From: Planctomycetota bacterium
GTDB lineage: Bacteria; Planctomycetota; UBA1135
Length of the DNA stretch: 64,000 nt
Assembly (NCBI GenBank): GCA_002705055.1
Contig: PAHY01000017.1
Location: forward strand, 24,147-88,146
Direction of reading: 5' to 3'
The stretch's first letter is position 1. Each line of letters opens with the position of its first letter. The position numbers and the translations under genes were made by a program. The notes below the pieces were generated by a model, which saw nothing but the letters and a program-made list of their open reading frames with translations, did no database searches and was not told the origin of the DNA. Below are positions 1-8,579 of the stretch, in pieces.

Positions 1-2
1 AA

Positions 3-692
3 AAGCATCTCGTCTCCCGGCAATCCGGGCTCGAAGAGACGCTCAATAGCGCCACGCACGCCGTCGGCGTCGTGTTTGGCTTGGCGGCCACGGCGATGCT
101 GCTGCGCTTCACCATGGCGCAGGGCGACTTCTGGTTCTCGCTCGGGGTCGCAGTCTTCGGCTTCACCGTGGTGGTGCTCTACGCAGCCTCGACGCTCTAC
201 CACTGGGCCCGCAACCCGGCGCGCAAGCGTTTGCTTCAGGTGATCGACCACGTGGCGATCTACCTGCTGATCGCCGGCACCTACACTCCCTTCGCGCTCG
301 GCCCGCTCCGCGAAGGTTGGGGCTGGGGCATGCTGGCCCTCATCTGGGGCCTCGCCCTCGGCGGCATGGCGCTTGAAGCCAAGCGCGCGGTCCGCAACCG
401 CGCCGTTTCGATCGCGCTCTACCTGGGCATGGGTTGGATCGCGGTGCTGAGCTTCCCGACCCTGCTCGAGCTGCTGCCGATTCAGGCCGTGACCTGGCTG
501 CTGGTCGGCGGCACCGCCTACACGCTGGGGACGGTGTTCTTCCTGTGGACGCGGCTGCCCTTCCACCACACCGTCTGGCACATCTTCGTGCTGATCGGCA
601 CGGTCTGCCACTTCTGCGCGATCCTGCACTTGCTGGCACCGGGCGAGCTGCCGCCCAACCTGGTGCCAGGGATCAGCATCGCGGGGCGTTAA
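3..692 (+). CDS. Hemolysin III / PAQR-family membrane protein (5' end outside window)
   Basis: The frame is open from the first bases of the window, so the start codon lies upstream; the GTG at 72 is internal. The visible 229 residues begin just before the family's first signature (E-E-x-x-N-S-A-T-H-A-V-G, near residue 12). They continue with the STLYHW and QVIDHVAIYLL-AGTYTPF blocks and end with the H-x-x-W-H-I-F-V helix. These Ser/His/Asp positions are the likely metal site of the HlyIII/PAQR fold. Seven hydrophobic segments fit an inner-membrane protein of about 230 aa, so only a few N-terminal residues are missing. The cellular role of bacterial HlyIII proteins is poorly defined; haemolysis should not be assumed. 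The stop codon interlocks with that of leuS on the other strand in a TTAA tetranucleotide. Confidence 0.88.
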   Translation, partial: KHLVSRQSGLEETLNSATHAVGVVFGLAATAMLLRFTMAQGDFWFSLGVAVFGFTVVVLYAASTLYHWARNPARKRLLQVIDHVAIYLLIAGTYTPFALGPLREGWGWGMLALIWGLALGGMALEAKRAVRNRAVSIALYLGMGWIAVLSFPTLLELLPIQAVTWLLVGGTAYTLGTVFFLWTRLPFHHTVWHIFVLIGTVCHFCAILHLLAPGELPPNLVPGISIAGR

Positions 693-3340
693 CCCGCGAC
701 GACGAAGTTGACGAGGCGGCCGGGGACGGCCACCACCTTCTTGATCTCGACGCCTTCGAGCTGCTCCGCGGCGGCTTCACGCGCGGCGGCCTCGAGTACG
801 GCGCGGTCCTTCTCTTGACCGGCCGGGACGAAGGCTTTGGCGCGCAGCTTGCCGTTGACCTGGACCGGAATCTCAATCGACTCCGCGACCAGCATCGCCG
901 CATCAAACTCCGGCCAGGGCTGATACGCCAGCGACTCGTTGTGCCCGAGGCGATCCCACAGCTCTTCGGCGAGGTGCGGCGCAAAGGGTTCAAGCAGGAT
1001 GCAGAAACGCTCCGCCTGGCTGCGGCTGAAGCCGACGCCCTCCCGCTTGGTCACCTCGTTGATGAACTCCATCATCGCGGCGATCGCGGTGTTGTTGCCC
1101 ATCTGCTCGAGGTCGCTGCCGACCTTCTCGATGCAGCGATGCAGCGCGCGCTCCAGTTCGTCGGAACCGTCGGCGTTGGTCAGCAGCGAAGCGTAGATCG
1201 GATCGCCGTCGTCCTCCTGCGGCACGAAGACGCGCCAGGTGCGCTGCAGGAAGCGGTGCACGCCGGGCAGGTCGCGCGGGTTCCACGGGGCGCTGGCGGT
1301 GACCGGGCCCATGAAGGCCTCGTAGAGGCGCATGGTGTCCGCGCCGTACTCGCTCAGCACCTCGTCCGGGTTGATGACGTTGCGCAGCGACTTCGACATC
1401 TTAGCCACGATGCGCTCGACTTCGGCGCCGTCGGCCTTGGCGACGAAGGACTCGCCCTGCTCCTCGACTTCATCGGCCGGGACCAGCGCACCCTGGGCGT
1501 TCTTGAACGCGTAGGACTGCACCATGCCCTGGTTGACCAGCTTCTCAAAGGGCTCGTCAGTCGAGACCAGGCCGCAATCGTAGAGCACCTTGTGCCAGAA
1601 GCGCGCGTACAGCAGGTGCAGCACGGCGTGCTCGGCGCCGCCGACGTAGAGGTCGACCGGCATCCAGTAGTTCTCGGCCTTCTCGCCCCACGCGGCCTCG
1701 TCGTTCTGAGGGTCGAGGAAGCGCAGGTAGTACCAGCACGAACCCGCCCACTGCGGCATCGAGTTGGTCTCGCGGCGCCAGACCTTGCCGTCGGCGTCGA
1801 CGACTTCGACCCAGTCCTTGGCGCGACCGAGCGGCGGCTCAAGCGCCCCCGCCGGCTTGAAGTCGTCCAGCTCCGGCAGCGAGACCGGCAGGTCTTCGGC
1901 GGGCACCAGCTTGGTCTCGCCGTCCGGGCCGTGCAGGATCGGGAAGGGCTCGCCCCAGTAGCGCTGGCGGCTGAACAGCCAGTCGCGCAGACGGAAGTTG
2001 ACTCGCCCGCGGCCATAGCCCTGCTCTTCGAGCCAGGCGATCATCTTCGGCTTGGCCTCTTCGGTGGGCGTGCCGTCGAGGAAGCCGCTGTTCACCATCA
2101 CGCCCGGGCCGGAGTAGCACTCGGTGACCATCTCGACCGAAGACATGCCATGCGTGGCGTCGAAGCCGCTGTCGACGCTGGGCGCGTTGACCGCGAGCGG
2201 CTCGGGAGCCACCACCTGGACGATCGGCAGGCCGTACTCGGTCGCAAAGTCATGGTCGCGCTGGTCGCCGCCCGGCACGCACATGATTGCGCCGGTGCCG
2301 TAGCTCATCAGCACGTAGTCGGCGATCCAGATCGGCATCAGGCGACGCGGATCGCCTTCTTCGAACAGCGGGTTAACCGCGTAGGCGCCGGTGAACACAC
2401 CGGACTTCTCCTTCTGTAGCTCGCTGCGCTGCAGATCGGTCTTCGAGGCCGCCGCTTCGCGGTAGACGGTGACCGCCTCCTGCTGATCCGCCCCGGTGAT
2501 CTGATCGACCAGCGGATGCTCCGGCGCCAGCACGCAGAAGGTCGCGCCGAACAGCGTGTCCGGCCGCGTCGTGAATACGGTGAAGTTCTGCTCGGTCGCG
2601 GCGCCGGCATCGCTGGCGATCGCAAACTCGATCTCGGCGCCTTCGGAGCGGCCGATCCACTCGCGCTGCATGGCTTTGACTGACTCGGGCCAGTCCAGCT
2701 TGTCGAGGTCGGCGAGCAGCCGTTCGGCGTAGGCCGTGATCTTCAGCATCCACTGCCGCAGCGGACGCTTCACGCAGGGGTGCCCGCCGCGCTCGCTCAG
2801 GCCGTCGATGACCTCTTCGTTGGCCAGCACGGTGCCCAACTCTTCGCACCACCAGACCGGGATCTCGGCTTCATAGGCCAGGCCCTGCTCATAGAGCTTC
2901 GAGAAGATCCACTGCGTCCAGCGGTAGTACTTCGGGTCGGTGGTGTTGACCTCGCGGTCCCAGTCGTAGCTCAGGCCCAGCGCCTGCAGTTGCTCGCGAA
3001 AGCGATCGACGTTCTTGGCCGTCGTCACCGCCGGGTGCGTGCCCGTCTGAATCGCGTACTGTTCGGCCGGCAGACCGAAGGCGTCCCAGCCCATCGGGTG
3101 CAGCACGTTCTTGCCGCGGTGGCGCTGATAGCGCGCCATGATGTCGGTCGCGGTGTAGCCCTTCGGGTGTCCCACGTGCAGACCGGCTCCCGAGGGGTAC
3201 GGGAACATATCCAGCACGTAGTACTTGGGCTTGGACGCGTCGAAGTCCGGCTCGCCGGGCCCCGGCGTGCGGAAGGTCTTTTCGCGCTGCCAGAACTCCT
3301 GCCAGCGGGATTCAATCGAGGTGAAGTCGTAGCGCGGCAT
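689..3340 (-). CDS. leuS: Leucyl-tRNA synthetase
   Basis: This class I aminoacyl-tRNA synthetase charges tRNA-Leu in the cytoplasm. The 883-residue protein has the usual length and order of parts. The HIGH-type motif (GAGLHVGHPKGYT) follows PYPSG near residue 50. The CP1 editing domain carries TTRPDTLFGATF around residues 255-270, and the KMSKS loop is a perfect KMSKSLRN near residue 650. An anticodon-binding domain and a small C-terminal domain (EIKKVVAVPGRLVNFVV) follow. The ATG at 3340 is the first start that gives the conserved N-terminus (Y-D-F-x-x-I-E-x-x-W-Q). The upstream gene on the same strand ends 61 nt before it. The 3' end is convergent with the hemolysin III gene, with a 4-bp overlap. 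Confidence 0.98.
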   Translation of the reverse strand: MPRYDFTSIESRWQEFWQREKTFRTPGPGEPDFDASKPKYYVLDMFPYPSGAGLHVGHPKGYTATDIMARYQRHRGKNVLHPMGWDAFGLPAEQYAIQTGTHPAVTTAKNVDRFREQLQALGLSYDWDREVNTTDPKYYRWTQWIFSKLYEQGLAYEAEIPVWWCEELGTVLANEEVIDGLSERGGHPCVKRPLRQWMLKITAYAERLLADLDKLDWPESVKAMQREWIGRSEGAEIEFAIASDAGAATEQNFTVFTTRPDTLFGATFCVLAPEHPLVDQITGADQQEAVTVYREAAASKTDLQRSELQKEKSGVFTGAYAVNPLFEEGDPRRLMPIWIADYVLMSYGTGAIMCVPGGDQRDHDFATEYGLPIVQVVAPEPLAVNAPSVDSGFDATHGMSSVEMVTECYSGPGVMVNSGFLDGTPTEEAKPKMIAWLEEQGYGRGRVNFRLRDWLFSRQRYWGEPFPILHGPDGETKLVPAEDLPVSLPELDDFKPAGALEPPLGRAKDWVEVVDADGKVWRRETNSMPQWAGSCWYYLRFLDPQNDEAAWGEKAENYWMPVDLYVGGAEHAVLHLLYARFWHKVLYDCGLVSTDEPFEKLVNQGMVQSYAFKNAQGALVPADEVEEQGESFVAKADGAEVERIVAKMSKSLRNVINPDEVLSEYGADTMRLYEAFMGPVTASAPWNPRDLPGVHRFLQRTWRVFVPQEDDGDPIYASLLTNADGSDELERALHRCIEKVGSDLEQMGNNTAIAAMMEFINEVTKREGVGFSRSQAERFCILLEPFAPHLAEELWDRLGHNESLAYQPWPEFDAAMLVAESIEIPVQVNGKLRAKAFVPAGQEKDRAVLEAAAREAAAEQLEGVEIKKVVAVPGRLVNFVVAG

Positions 3341-3401
3341 CGCGAAACGAGCCCAGCGCGCGCCCGGTCAGGGTGGGACGCCGCGCGGGGAGCCGCATAT
3401 C

Positions 3402-4703
3402 CTAGCGCGAGGAGCTTCCTAGAGAGCTCAGACGGGCCAGAGCCCGCCAGCGGTGACGCTCTTGCAGCTCGGGGTTGAGCTTCTGGATGTGCTGCCGAAT
3501 CCGCGCCCGCGCGGCGCGCTCCTGGGGATCCGCAGCCGGACCCACCGAGGCCAGCCAGTCGAGCGCAGCCGGACCGGCGGAGATCAGCGCGTGCTCGGCT
3601 GCCATCTGATCATTGCGCAGCTTGTTGTCCTGCAGTGCAGCCTGCAGGACGGTGATCGACGCGCCGGCGAGCGGATCTCCGGTCGTGATCTGCAGCACGG
3701 CGCAACGCACCCTTTGCACTGGATCCCCGGAAACCAGGCCGTGCCGCAGCACACCCCAGGCGGCCGCGCCGCGCTGCTCGAAGTAGTGAATCGCGCGCCC
3801 GGCGTTGCCCCAGCCCATCGCCCCGCTGGAGAACCGATCCTCGGCCAAGGCCTCGAGCGCCATCTGATCGAGCGTCTCCCAGGGGATCTCCTGCTCGGGG
3901 ATCTCCGCGGCTTCGCCCCAGTACGGGTGGACCGCCAGCACCCAGATGCCCCAGGCGAAGTGGCGACGCTGGTGATCCGCATCAAACAGCGCGCGGCGCA
4001 GCGCGCGGCGGATCGGCTCTTCGGTGATGCGCTCCGAGAGTTCGCGCTCGGCAGCGCTGGCATTGCGGCCCAGCCCATCGGCGCCCAACGCGAGCACCAG
4101 CTCGCTGGCATGGCGGGCCGGCGTCCAGCGCGCGGCACGCGGCTGCAGCATCGGCCAGCTCGCATCCTGACGCAGCACGAAGCGGGGATGAAGCGATGGC
4201 CAGGCGTAGATGCGCCGCCAGTCGTCGTGCAGCCCCAGCCGCAGGCCGATGCCTTCGATGGCCCCAGTCGCCTGGCCGCCGCTGCTGCGGCGCGCCTCGC
4301 GGATCCAGCCGATCACCGCGCGCCGGTGCTCGCCGGTGCCCATTCGCGCCAGCGCCGCCTGGGCCATCTCCAGATCCCCGGGGACCTGATTGGCCTCGAG
4401 GTGCGGCCAGAGCACGGCGCAGATCATCCCCACGTCCTCCTTGCGGGCGCCGGCGTGGGCCAGCGCGGTCGCGCTTAGGAAGCGCTGCTGCGGATCAGCC
4501 GACTCCAGTCCGGCCGCCAGCGCCGCCTGCGCCCGCAGCCCCGCCTGCAGCAGCTGCTGCCAGGCCTGGCGGGCGTTGCCGGCGATGCCGTCGTTGGCCA
4601 AGGCCCGGACGAGCGCGCGGGGATCCGGCTCGTGAGCCTGTCGCTGGCGCCCCTCCCCCTGCTGGGGAGCAGTCAGAGCCAGAATCAGGGACAGCCAGAG
4701 CAT
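3402..4703 (-). CDS. Secreted alpha-helical-repeat protein of unknown function
   Basis: I do not recognise a specific family. The 433-residue protein starts with a short signal peptide (MLWLSLILALTA) and a Gln-rich mature end (PQQGEG). The rest is Ala/Leu/Arg-rich helix. Segments near residues 30-130 (for example LESADPQQRFLSATALAHAG) and 290-400 (SGDPVQRVRCAVLQITTGD, AAEHALISAGPAALDWLASVG) look like HEAT-type helical pairs. Such repeats usually bind other proteins; no catalytic motif is visible. The open frame extends upstream to 4901, but that would place it across tRNA-Ala. The ATG at 4703 is the one that begins a signal peptide, so I use it. It is transcribed towards leuS and diverges from tRNA-Ala. 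It is probably periplasmic or outer-membrane associated. Confidence 0.72.
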   Translation of the reverse strand: MLWLSLILALTAPQQGEGRQRQAHEPDPRALVRALANDGIAGNARQAWQQLLQAGLRAQAALAAGLESADPQQRFLSATALAHAGARKEDVGMICAVLWPHLEANQVPGDLEMAQAALARMGTGEHRRAVIGWIREARRSSGGQATGAIEGIGLRLGLHDDWRRIYAWPSLHPRFVLRQDASWPMLQPRAARWTPARHASELVLALGADGLGRNASAAERELSERITEEPIRRALRRALFDADHQRRHFAWGIWVLAVHPYWGEAAEIPEQEIPWETLDQMALEALAEDRFSSGAMGWGNAGRAIHYFEQRGAAAWGVLRHGLVSGDPVQRVRCAVLQITTGDPLAGASITVLQAALQDNKLRNDQMAAEHALISAGPAALDWLASVGPAADPQERAARARIRQHIQKLNPELQERHRWRALARLSSLGSSSR

Positions 4704-4742
4704 CGGCCCCCGGATTCTGCCGAGCAGGCCGGGGATCTTCCA

Positions 4743-4758
4743 GGGAATCTTGATTCCC
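4743..4758. repeat. Perfect 7-bp inverted repeat between divergent genes
   Basis: GGGAATC and GATTCCC are separated by two bases (TT) in the 132-bp gap between the helical-repeat gene and tRNA-Ala. The repeat overlaps the proposed -35 element of the tRNA promoter, which would suit a regulator binding site. No partner copy was seen elsewhere in the window, so its role is open. Confidence 0.5.
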
Positions 4759-4777
4759 CCCGGGGATGCGGTACACT
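4750..4777 (+). promoter_or_regulatory. Sigma-70-type promoter for tRNA-Ala
   Basis: A -35-like TTGATT (4750-4755) and a -10-like TACACT (4772-4777) are separated by 16 bp. Transcription would start near 4784, leaving about 50 nt of 5' leader before the tRNA. This is a normal arrangement for a single tRNA gene, and it is one of few good matches to both boxes in this G+C-rich sequence. Confidence 0.55.
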
Positions 4778-4835
4778 TTTCGGCCCGAGCCGGCGATCCT
4801 CCGCGTTCGCAAGCTCGTGACAACGCGAGGCACAT

Positions 4836-4911
4836 GGGGCTATAGCTCAGCTGGGAGAGCGTCGCAATGGCATTGCGAAGGTCTGGGGTTCGAATCCCCA
4901 TAGCTCCACCA
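4836..4911 (+). tRNA. tRNA-Ala (anticodon GGC)
   Basis: This 76-nt tRNA folds into a full cloverleaf. The acceptor stem is GGGGCTA with TAGCTCC, and includes the G3:U70 wobble that identifies alanine tRNAs. The anticodon stem TCGCA/TGCGA closes a loop ATGGCAT with GGC in the anticodon position. The T arm is TGGGG-TTCGAAT-CCCCA. The 3' CCA is encoded in the DNA. Confidence 0.98.
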
Positions 4912-4921
4912 CCTCGCCCGC

Positions 4922-4954
4922 ACGCCCGGCCGGTCCAACCGTCCGGGCGTTTTT
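4922..4954 (+). terminator. Intrinsic terminator after tRNA-Ala
   Basis: A perfect 8-bp stem, ACGCCCGG with CCGGGCGT, has an inner CGG/CCG pairing and is followed by TTTTT. It lies 10 nt after the tRNA and ends 33 nt before lysS. It should separate tRNA-Ala from the lysS operon. Confidence 0.88.
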
Positions 4955-4987
4955 GTTTGCCCTCGTCGCAGGGCAGGAACCTTTGGG

Positions 4988-6508
4988 ATGACGGCTCCTT
5001 TCCACCCCGACCGCCTGCAGAAGCTCGCCGACCTCCGCGAGCTCGGCGCAGACCCCTACCCGGCGCGCAGCCCCGAGGGCCGCGAGCTGGGCGCCGATCT
5101 GATTGCCGCCTTCGCCCAGCGCGAGGGCCAGCAGGTCACCATCTGCGGTCGGGTCACCGGCCGCCGCGGCTACGGCAAGCTGGCCTTCCTCGACGTGGTC
5201 GATGAGTCCGGTCGGATTCAGGCCGTGCTGCAGAAGGACCGGCTCTCCGCCGAGGACTTCGCGCTGCTCAAGGCGCTCAACCTCGGCGACTTCGTCAGCG
5301 TCACCGGCGAGCTGGCGACCACCGGCAAGGGCGAGATCAGCGTCTTCGGCGACAGCGACTTCACCATCCTCACCAAGGCGCTCGAGAACCCTCCGGAGAA
5401 GTGGTACGGTCTGGCCGACGCCGAGCAGCGCGCGCGCCGCCGCTACGTCGATCTGTTTTCGAACGAAGAGGTCCGCCAAGACTTCCTGCGCCGGACGCGG
5501 ATCATCCAGGCGATGCGCGCGGTCTTCCTCGAGCACGGCTACCACGAGGTCGAGACCCCGGTGCTGCATCCGATCTACGGCGGCGCCAACGCGCGGCCCT
5601 TCGTCACCCACCACAACGCGCTCGATATGCAGCTCTACCTGCGGATCGCGCCGGAGCTCTATCTGAAGCGCCTGCTGGTCGGCGGCATCGAGCGGGTGTT
5701 CGAGTTTGCCCGCGTCTTTCGCAACGAAGGCCTCTCGCCGCGCCACAACCCGGAGTTCACCATGGTCGAGTTCTACGAGGCCTACACGGACTATCTGGGC
5801 ATGCTCGAGCTCACCGAGCAGCTGGTGGTCGCCGGCGCGCGCGCGGCTGGCCTCGAAGCCGAAGACGGCACGATCTGCGCCGAGTTCCGCGGCCAGAGCT
5901 ACAACCTGACGCCGCCCTTCCAGCGGGTGCGCTACGCCGATGCCTTCGTCGAGCACGCCGGCTGCGATCCCACCGATCGCGCTGCTGTCTGGCAGTTGCT
6001 GGCGCAGACCTTACCGGAGCACCCGCAGCGGCAAGCCGACCCGGCCCAGCTCGGCGATTACAGCTACTGGAAGACGGTCAACGATCTGTTTGAAGAGAAG
6101 GTCGAGACCGCGCTCCCCGGCCCGGTCTTCGTCTACGACTACCCCGCCGCGATCTGCCCGCTGGCCAAGCCCTCGGCGGACGACCCGGTGTGGGCCGAGC
6201 GCTTCGAGTTCTTCCTCGGCGGCATGGAGCTCGCCAATGCCTTCAGCGAGCTGAACGACCCGCAGCTACAGCTGGCCAAGTTCGAAGAGCAGGTCGCCGA
6301 CAAGGACGACCCCGAGGCGCCCAATGAGGTCGACCTCGACTACGTGCGCGCGCTGGCCTACGGCATGCCGCCGGCCGGCGGCTGCGGCATCGGCATCGAC
6401 CGACTGATCATGGTGCTCCTCAACAAGGACACGATCCGCGACGTGCTGCTGTTCCCGCATATGCGCCCCGAGGCCGGCACCGAAGACGAGCCGGGCGACG
6501 CCGAGTAA
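4988..6508 (+). CDS. lysS: Lysyl-tRNA synthetase, class II
   Basis: This class II synthetase charges tRNA-Lys. It has 506 aa, the family's usual length. An N-terminal OB-fold (around residues 50-150, with GRVTGRRGYGKLAFLDV) binds the anticodon. The catalytic domain has motif 2 (ARVFRNEGLSPRHNPEFT, about residue 240) and motif 3 (GCGIGIDRLIMVL, near 470). The ATG at 4988 gives the standard N-terminus and follows a terminator by 33 nt. The ABC-transporter permease gene starts 9 nt after the stop, so lysS probably heads a four-gene operon. I recall a lysS-lol arrangement in other Gram-negative groups, but I have not verified that here. Confidence 0.98.
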   Translation: MTAPFHPDRLQKLADLRELGADPYPARSPEGRELGADLIAAFAQREGQQVTICGRVTGRRGYGKLAFLDVVDESGRIQAVLQKDRLSAEDFALLKALNLGDFVSVTGELATTGKGEISVFGDSDFTILTKALENPPEKWYGLADAEQRARRRYVDLFSNEEVRQDFLRRTRIIQAMRAVFLEHGYHEVETPVLHPIYGGANARPFVTHHNALDMQLYLRIAPELYLKRLLVGGIERVFEFARVFRNEGLSPRHNPEFTMVEFYEAYTDYLGMLELTEQLVVAGARAAGLEAEDGTICAEFRGQSYNLTPPFQRVRYADAFVEHAGCDPTDRAAVWQLLAQTLPEHPQRQADPAQLGDYSYWKTVNDLFEEKVETALPGPVFVYDYPAAICPLAKPSADDPVWAERFEFFLGGMELANAFSELNDPQLQLAKFEEQVADKDDPEAPNEVDLDYVRALAYGMPPAGGCGIGIDRLIMVLLNKDTIRDVLLFPHMRPEAGTEDEPGDAE

Positions 6509-6517
6509 AGTCGGACG

Positions 6518-7879
6518 GTGGCGCGCCTCGCCCTTGCCTACCTGATTCGCCGGCCAGTCCAGATTCTGGCCGTCTTCGGGGTGGCCATCGGCCTGCTGGC
6601 GCTGCTCGTGGTCCTGGCGGTCATGAACGGTCTGATCGAAGAGGACCGCGCCTCGGTGCGCGGCCCGCTCTCTGATCTGCTGCTGATCCCGGGCGCCGGC
6701 GAGGAAGAGGCGAGCTGGGAGCGCTATCAGGCCGTGCTCCAGGAGGTGCCGGAGGTCGCTGCGGCGGCCCCCCACCTCGTGGTCTATGCGCTGCTCGTCA
6801 CCGAGAGTTCGCGCTGGCAGTTGCAGTCGACGGCGCACGGCGATTCAAATGCGGTGCAGTTGGTCGGCATCGACCCTGAACTCGAGGCGGCGGTCACGCC
6901 ACAGGAAGGCGGCTGGGACCATGCGCTGCAGGAAGCGATCAAGCTGCCGGTCGCCGACCCCGCTCAGCCTTTCGATTACGAGGGGGAAAATGACCGAAGC
7001 CCAGGCGGAGCGATCATCAGTGATCGCTTGCGTCTCGGCGCGGCGGAACGGCCGCGCGGCGCGGCGCTCAAGGTCGTCGCGCTCCCCAATCAGCTGCCGG
7101 CCGCAGACTCGGACGAGCCGCTGGTTCCGGTCAACGGCAGCTTTCGCATCGCGGGCACCTACGCCGGCAGCGACTACGAGATGTCGCTCGACCGCATCTA
7201 CGTCCCTCGCACTGGCTGGTTCAAGGGGCTACACGGCACGCTGGTGGGCTCCAACGCCGCGGACTTCAGCGAAATCCTGATTCGCGTCGACGAAGGCGTG
7301 GCCTTGGAGCACGCGCGCCAGGCGGTGCGCAGCGCGCTGCTGGACGCCGGTTTGCCCGATCCGCGACCGGAGAACGGCGGTGCCTTGGAGACCTGGGAAG
7401 AACGCCAGGCTGTGTTCCTGAGCGCCATCGAGAACGAACGCCGCGTGACCACGCTGGTGATGTTCTTCATCGTGGTCGTAGCCGCCTTCGGCATCTTCGC
7501 CACGCTGTCGGCGCTGGTCCGCGAGAAGGTGCGCGACCTGGGCGTCCTGGCCGCGCTGGGCTTCAGCCCGCTGCGGCGCGGCGGCCTGCTGCTGTTCGTC
7601 GGCTCGCTGGGCAGCGGAGTCGGCGCTGTGCTCGGCTACTTCGGCGCTTACTCGCTGGTCCAGAATCACGTCGCCGTCGAGCGCTTCCTCAAGGAGGAGT
7701 TCGGCTTCGAGATCTTCGCCTCCGACATCTACGTGATCGACGGAATCCCCGTGCATTGGGATCCGGCGATGGCGGTCAAGCTGACCCTCGCCGCCTTCCT
7801 GACGGGCGTGCTGTTCACCCTCGGCCCGGCGATCCGGGCGGCCTCCCTGTCCCCGGTCGAAGCCCTTCGCTATGAGTGA
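6518..7879 (+). CDS. ABC transporter permease, LolC/LolE (FtsX) type
   Basis: The protein has 453 residues. One N-terminal membrane helix (residues 13-34) precedes a large extracytoplasmic domain (about 45-310). Three membrane helices follow near 320-345, 370-395 and 420-440. The last part has the FtsX-like signature (LSALVREKVRDLGVLAALGFSP), which couples to the ATPase. This layout is that of lipoprotein-releasing LolC/LolE and of MacB. The next gene is the ATPase and the one after is a second permease of the same architecture. A pair of different FtsX permeases around one ATPase matches a LolCDE heterodimer better than MacB. The start is GTG at 6518, and the gene overlaps the ATPase by 8 nt. 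The substrate is inferred, not shown. Confidence 0.88.
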   Translation: MARLALAYLIRRPVQILAVFGVAIGLLALLVVLAVMNGLIEEDRASVRGPLSDLLLIPGAGEEEASWERYQAVLQEVPEVAAAAPHLVVYALLVTESSRWQLQSTAHGDSNAVQLVGIDPELEAAVTPQEGGWDHALQEAIKLPVADPAQPFDYEGENDRSPGGAIISDRLRLGAAERPRGAALKVVALPNQLPAADSDEPLVPVNGSFRIAGTYAGSDYEMSLDRIYVPRTGWFKGLHGTLVGSNAADFSEILIRVDEGVALEHARQAVRSALLDAGLPDPRPENGGALETWEERQAVFLSAIENERRVTTLVMFFIVVVAAFGIFATLSALVREKVRDLGVLAALGFSPLRRGGLLLFVGSLGSGVGAVLGYFGAYSLVQNHVAVERFLKEEFGFEIFASDIYVIDGIPVHWDPAMAVKLTLAAFLTGVLFTLGPAIRAASLSPVEALRYE

Positions 7880-8579
7880 TCTTGTCCTCCACGCCGACAC
7901 GCTGCGCAAGTCCTACCGCATGGGCGTGTCGCGACTCGAAGTACTCAAGGGTGTTTCGATGTCCCTGCATCGCGGCGAGGTCTGCGCCCTGGTCGGCTCC
8001 TCGGGCAGCGGCAAGTCGACTCTGCTCAACCTGCTGGGGCTGCTCGACAAGCCGGATGGCGGCAAGCTGTGGATTGATGGCAAGGAAGTCCAGAGCCTGG
8101 GCAACGCGGCCGCGGCGCGGTTGCGTGCCGCGAAGATCGGCTTCGTGTTTCAGCAGTTTCAGCTGCTGCCTGAGCTGAACGCACTCGAGAACGTGCTGAT
8201 GCCGCGCCGGCTGATCGGCGGCAGCTGGCTGGGCCGGCGCCGGAAGGAACGCGAAGCGGCGCGGGCAGCGCTGCAGCGCGTCGGCCTCGCCCAGCGCCTC
8301 ACGCACAAACCGGCGCAGCTCTCGGGCGGCGAACAGCAGCGGGTGGCGATCGCCCGCGCGCTGGTCTGTGGTCCCCAGGTCCTGCTCGCCGACGAGCCCA
8401 CCGGGAACCTCGACCGCCAGACCAGCGATGAGGTGCTGGAACTGCTGCTGCGACTGGGCCGCGAGCAGGGCGCCGCGGTGCTGCTGGCCACCCACGACCC
8501 GCGCGTGGCGGGCCGCTGCGATCGGGTGCTCACGATGCGCGACGGTCTGCTGGTCTCCTCGGAGTACGCCCCCGCATGA
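7872..8579 (+). CDS. ABC transporter ATP-binding protein, LolD/MacB type
   Basis: This 235-aa ATPase powers the two flanking permeases. It has Walker A GSSGSGKST near residue 42, the Q-loop FVFQQFQLLPELNALENV near 93, the signature LSGGEQQRVAIARAL near 152, and Walker B VLLADEPTGNLD near 172. The H-loop is ATHDP. The QFQLLPxLxALENVxxP block and the TGNLD end of Walker B are typical of the LolD/MacB/FtsE group. The gene overlaps the upstream permease by 8 nt and the downstream one by an ATGA, which implies translational coupling. Confidence 0.93.
   Translation: MSDLVLHADTLRKSYRMGVSRLEVLKGVSMSLHRGEVCALVGSSGSGKSTLLNLLGLLDKPDGGKLWIDGKEVQSLGNAAAARLRAAKIGFVFQQFQLLPELNALENVLMPRRLIGGSWLGRRRKEREAARAALQRVGLAQRLTHKPAQLSGGEQQRVAIARALVCGPQVLLADEPTGNLDRQTSDEVLELLLRLGREQGAAVLLATHDPRVAGRCDRVLTMRDGLLVSSEYAPA

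Noticed and set aside
434..2419. A 661-codon plus-strand open frame across leuS
   Set aside because: It is the antisense shadow of leuS, whose motifs and full length are clear.
3402..4901. A longer version of the helical-repeat gene starting at 4901
   Set aside because: It would run through tRNA-Ala and its promoter. The internal ATG at 4703 begins a signal peptide.
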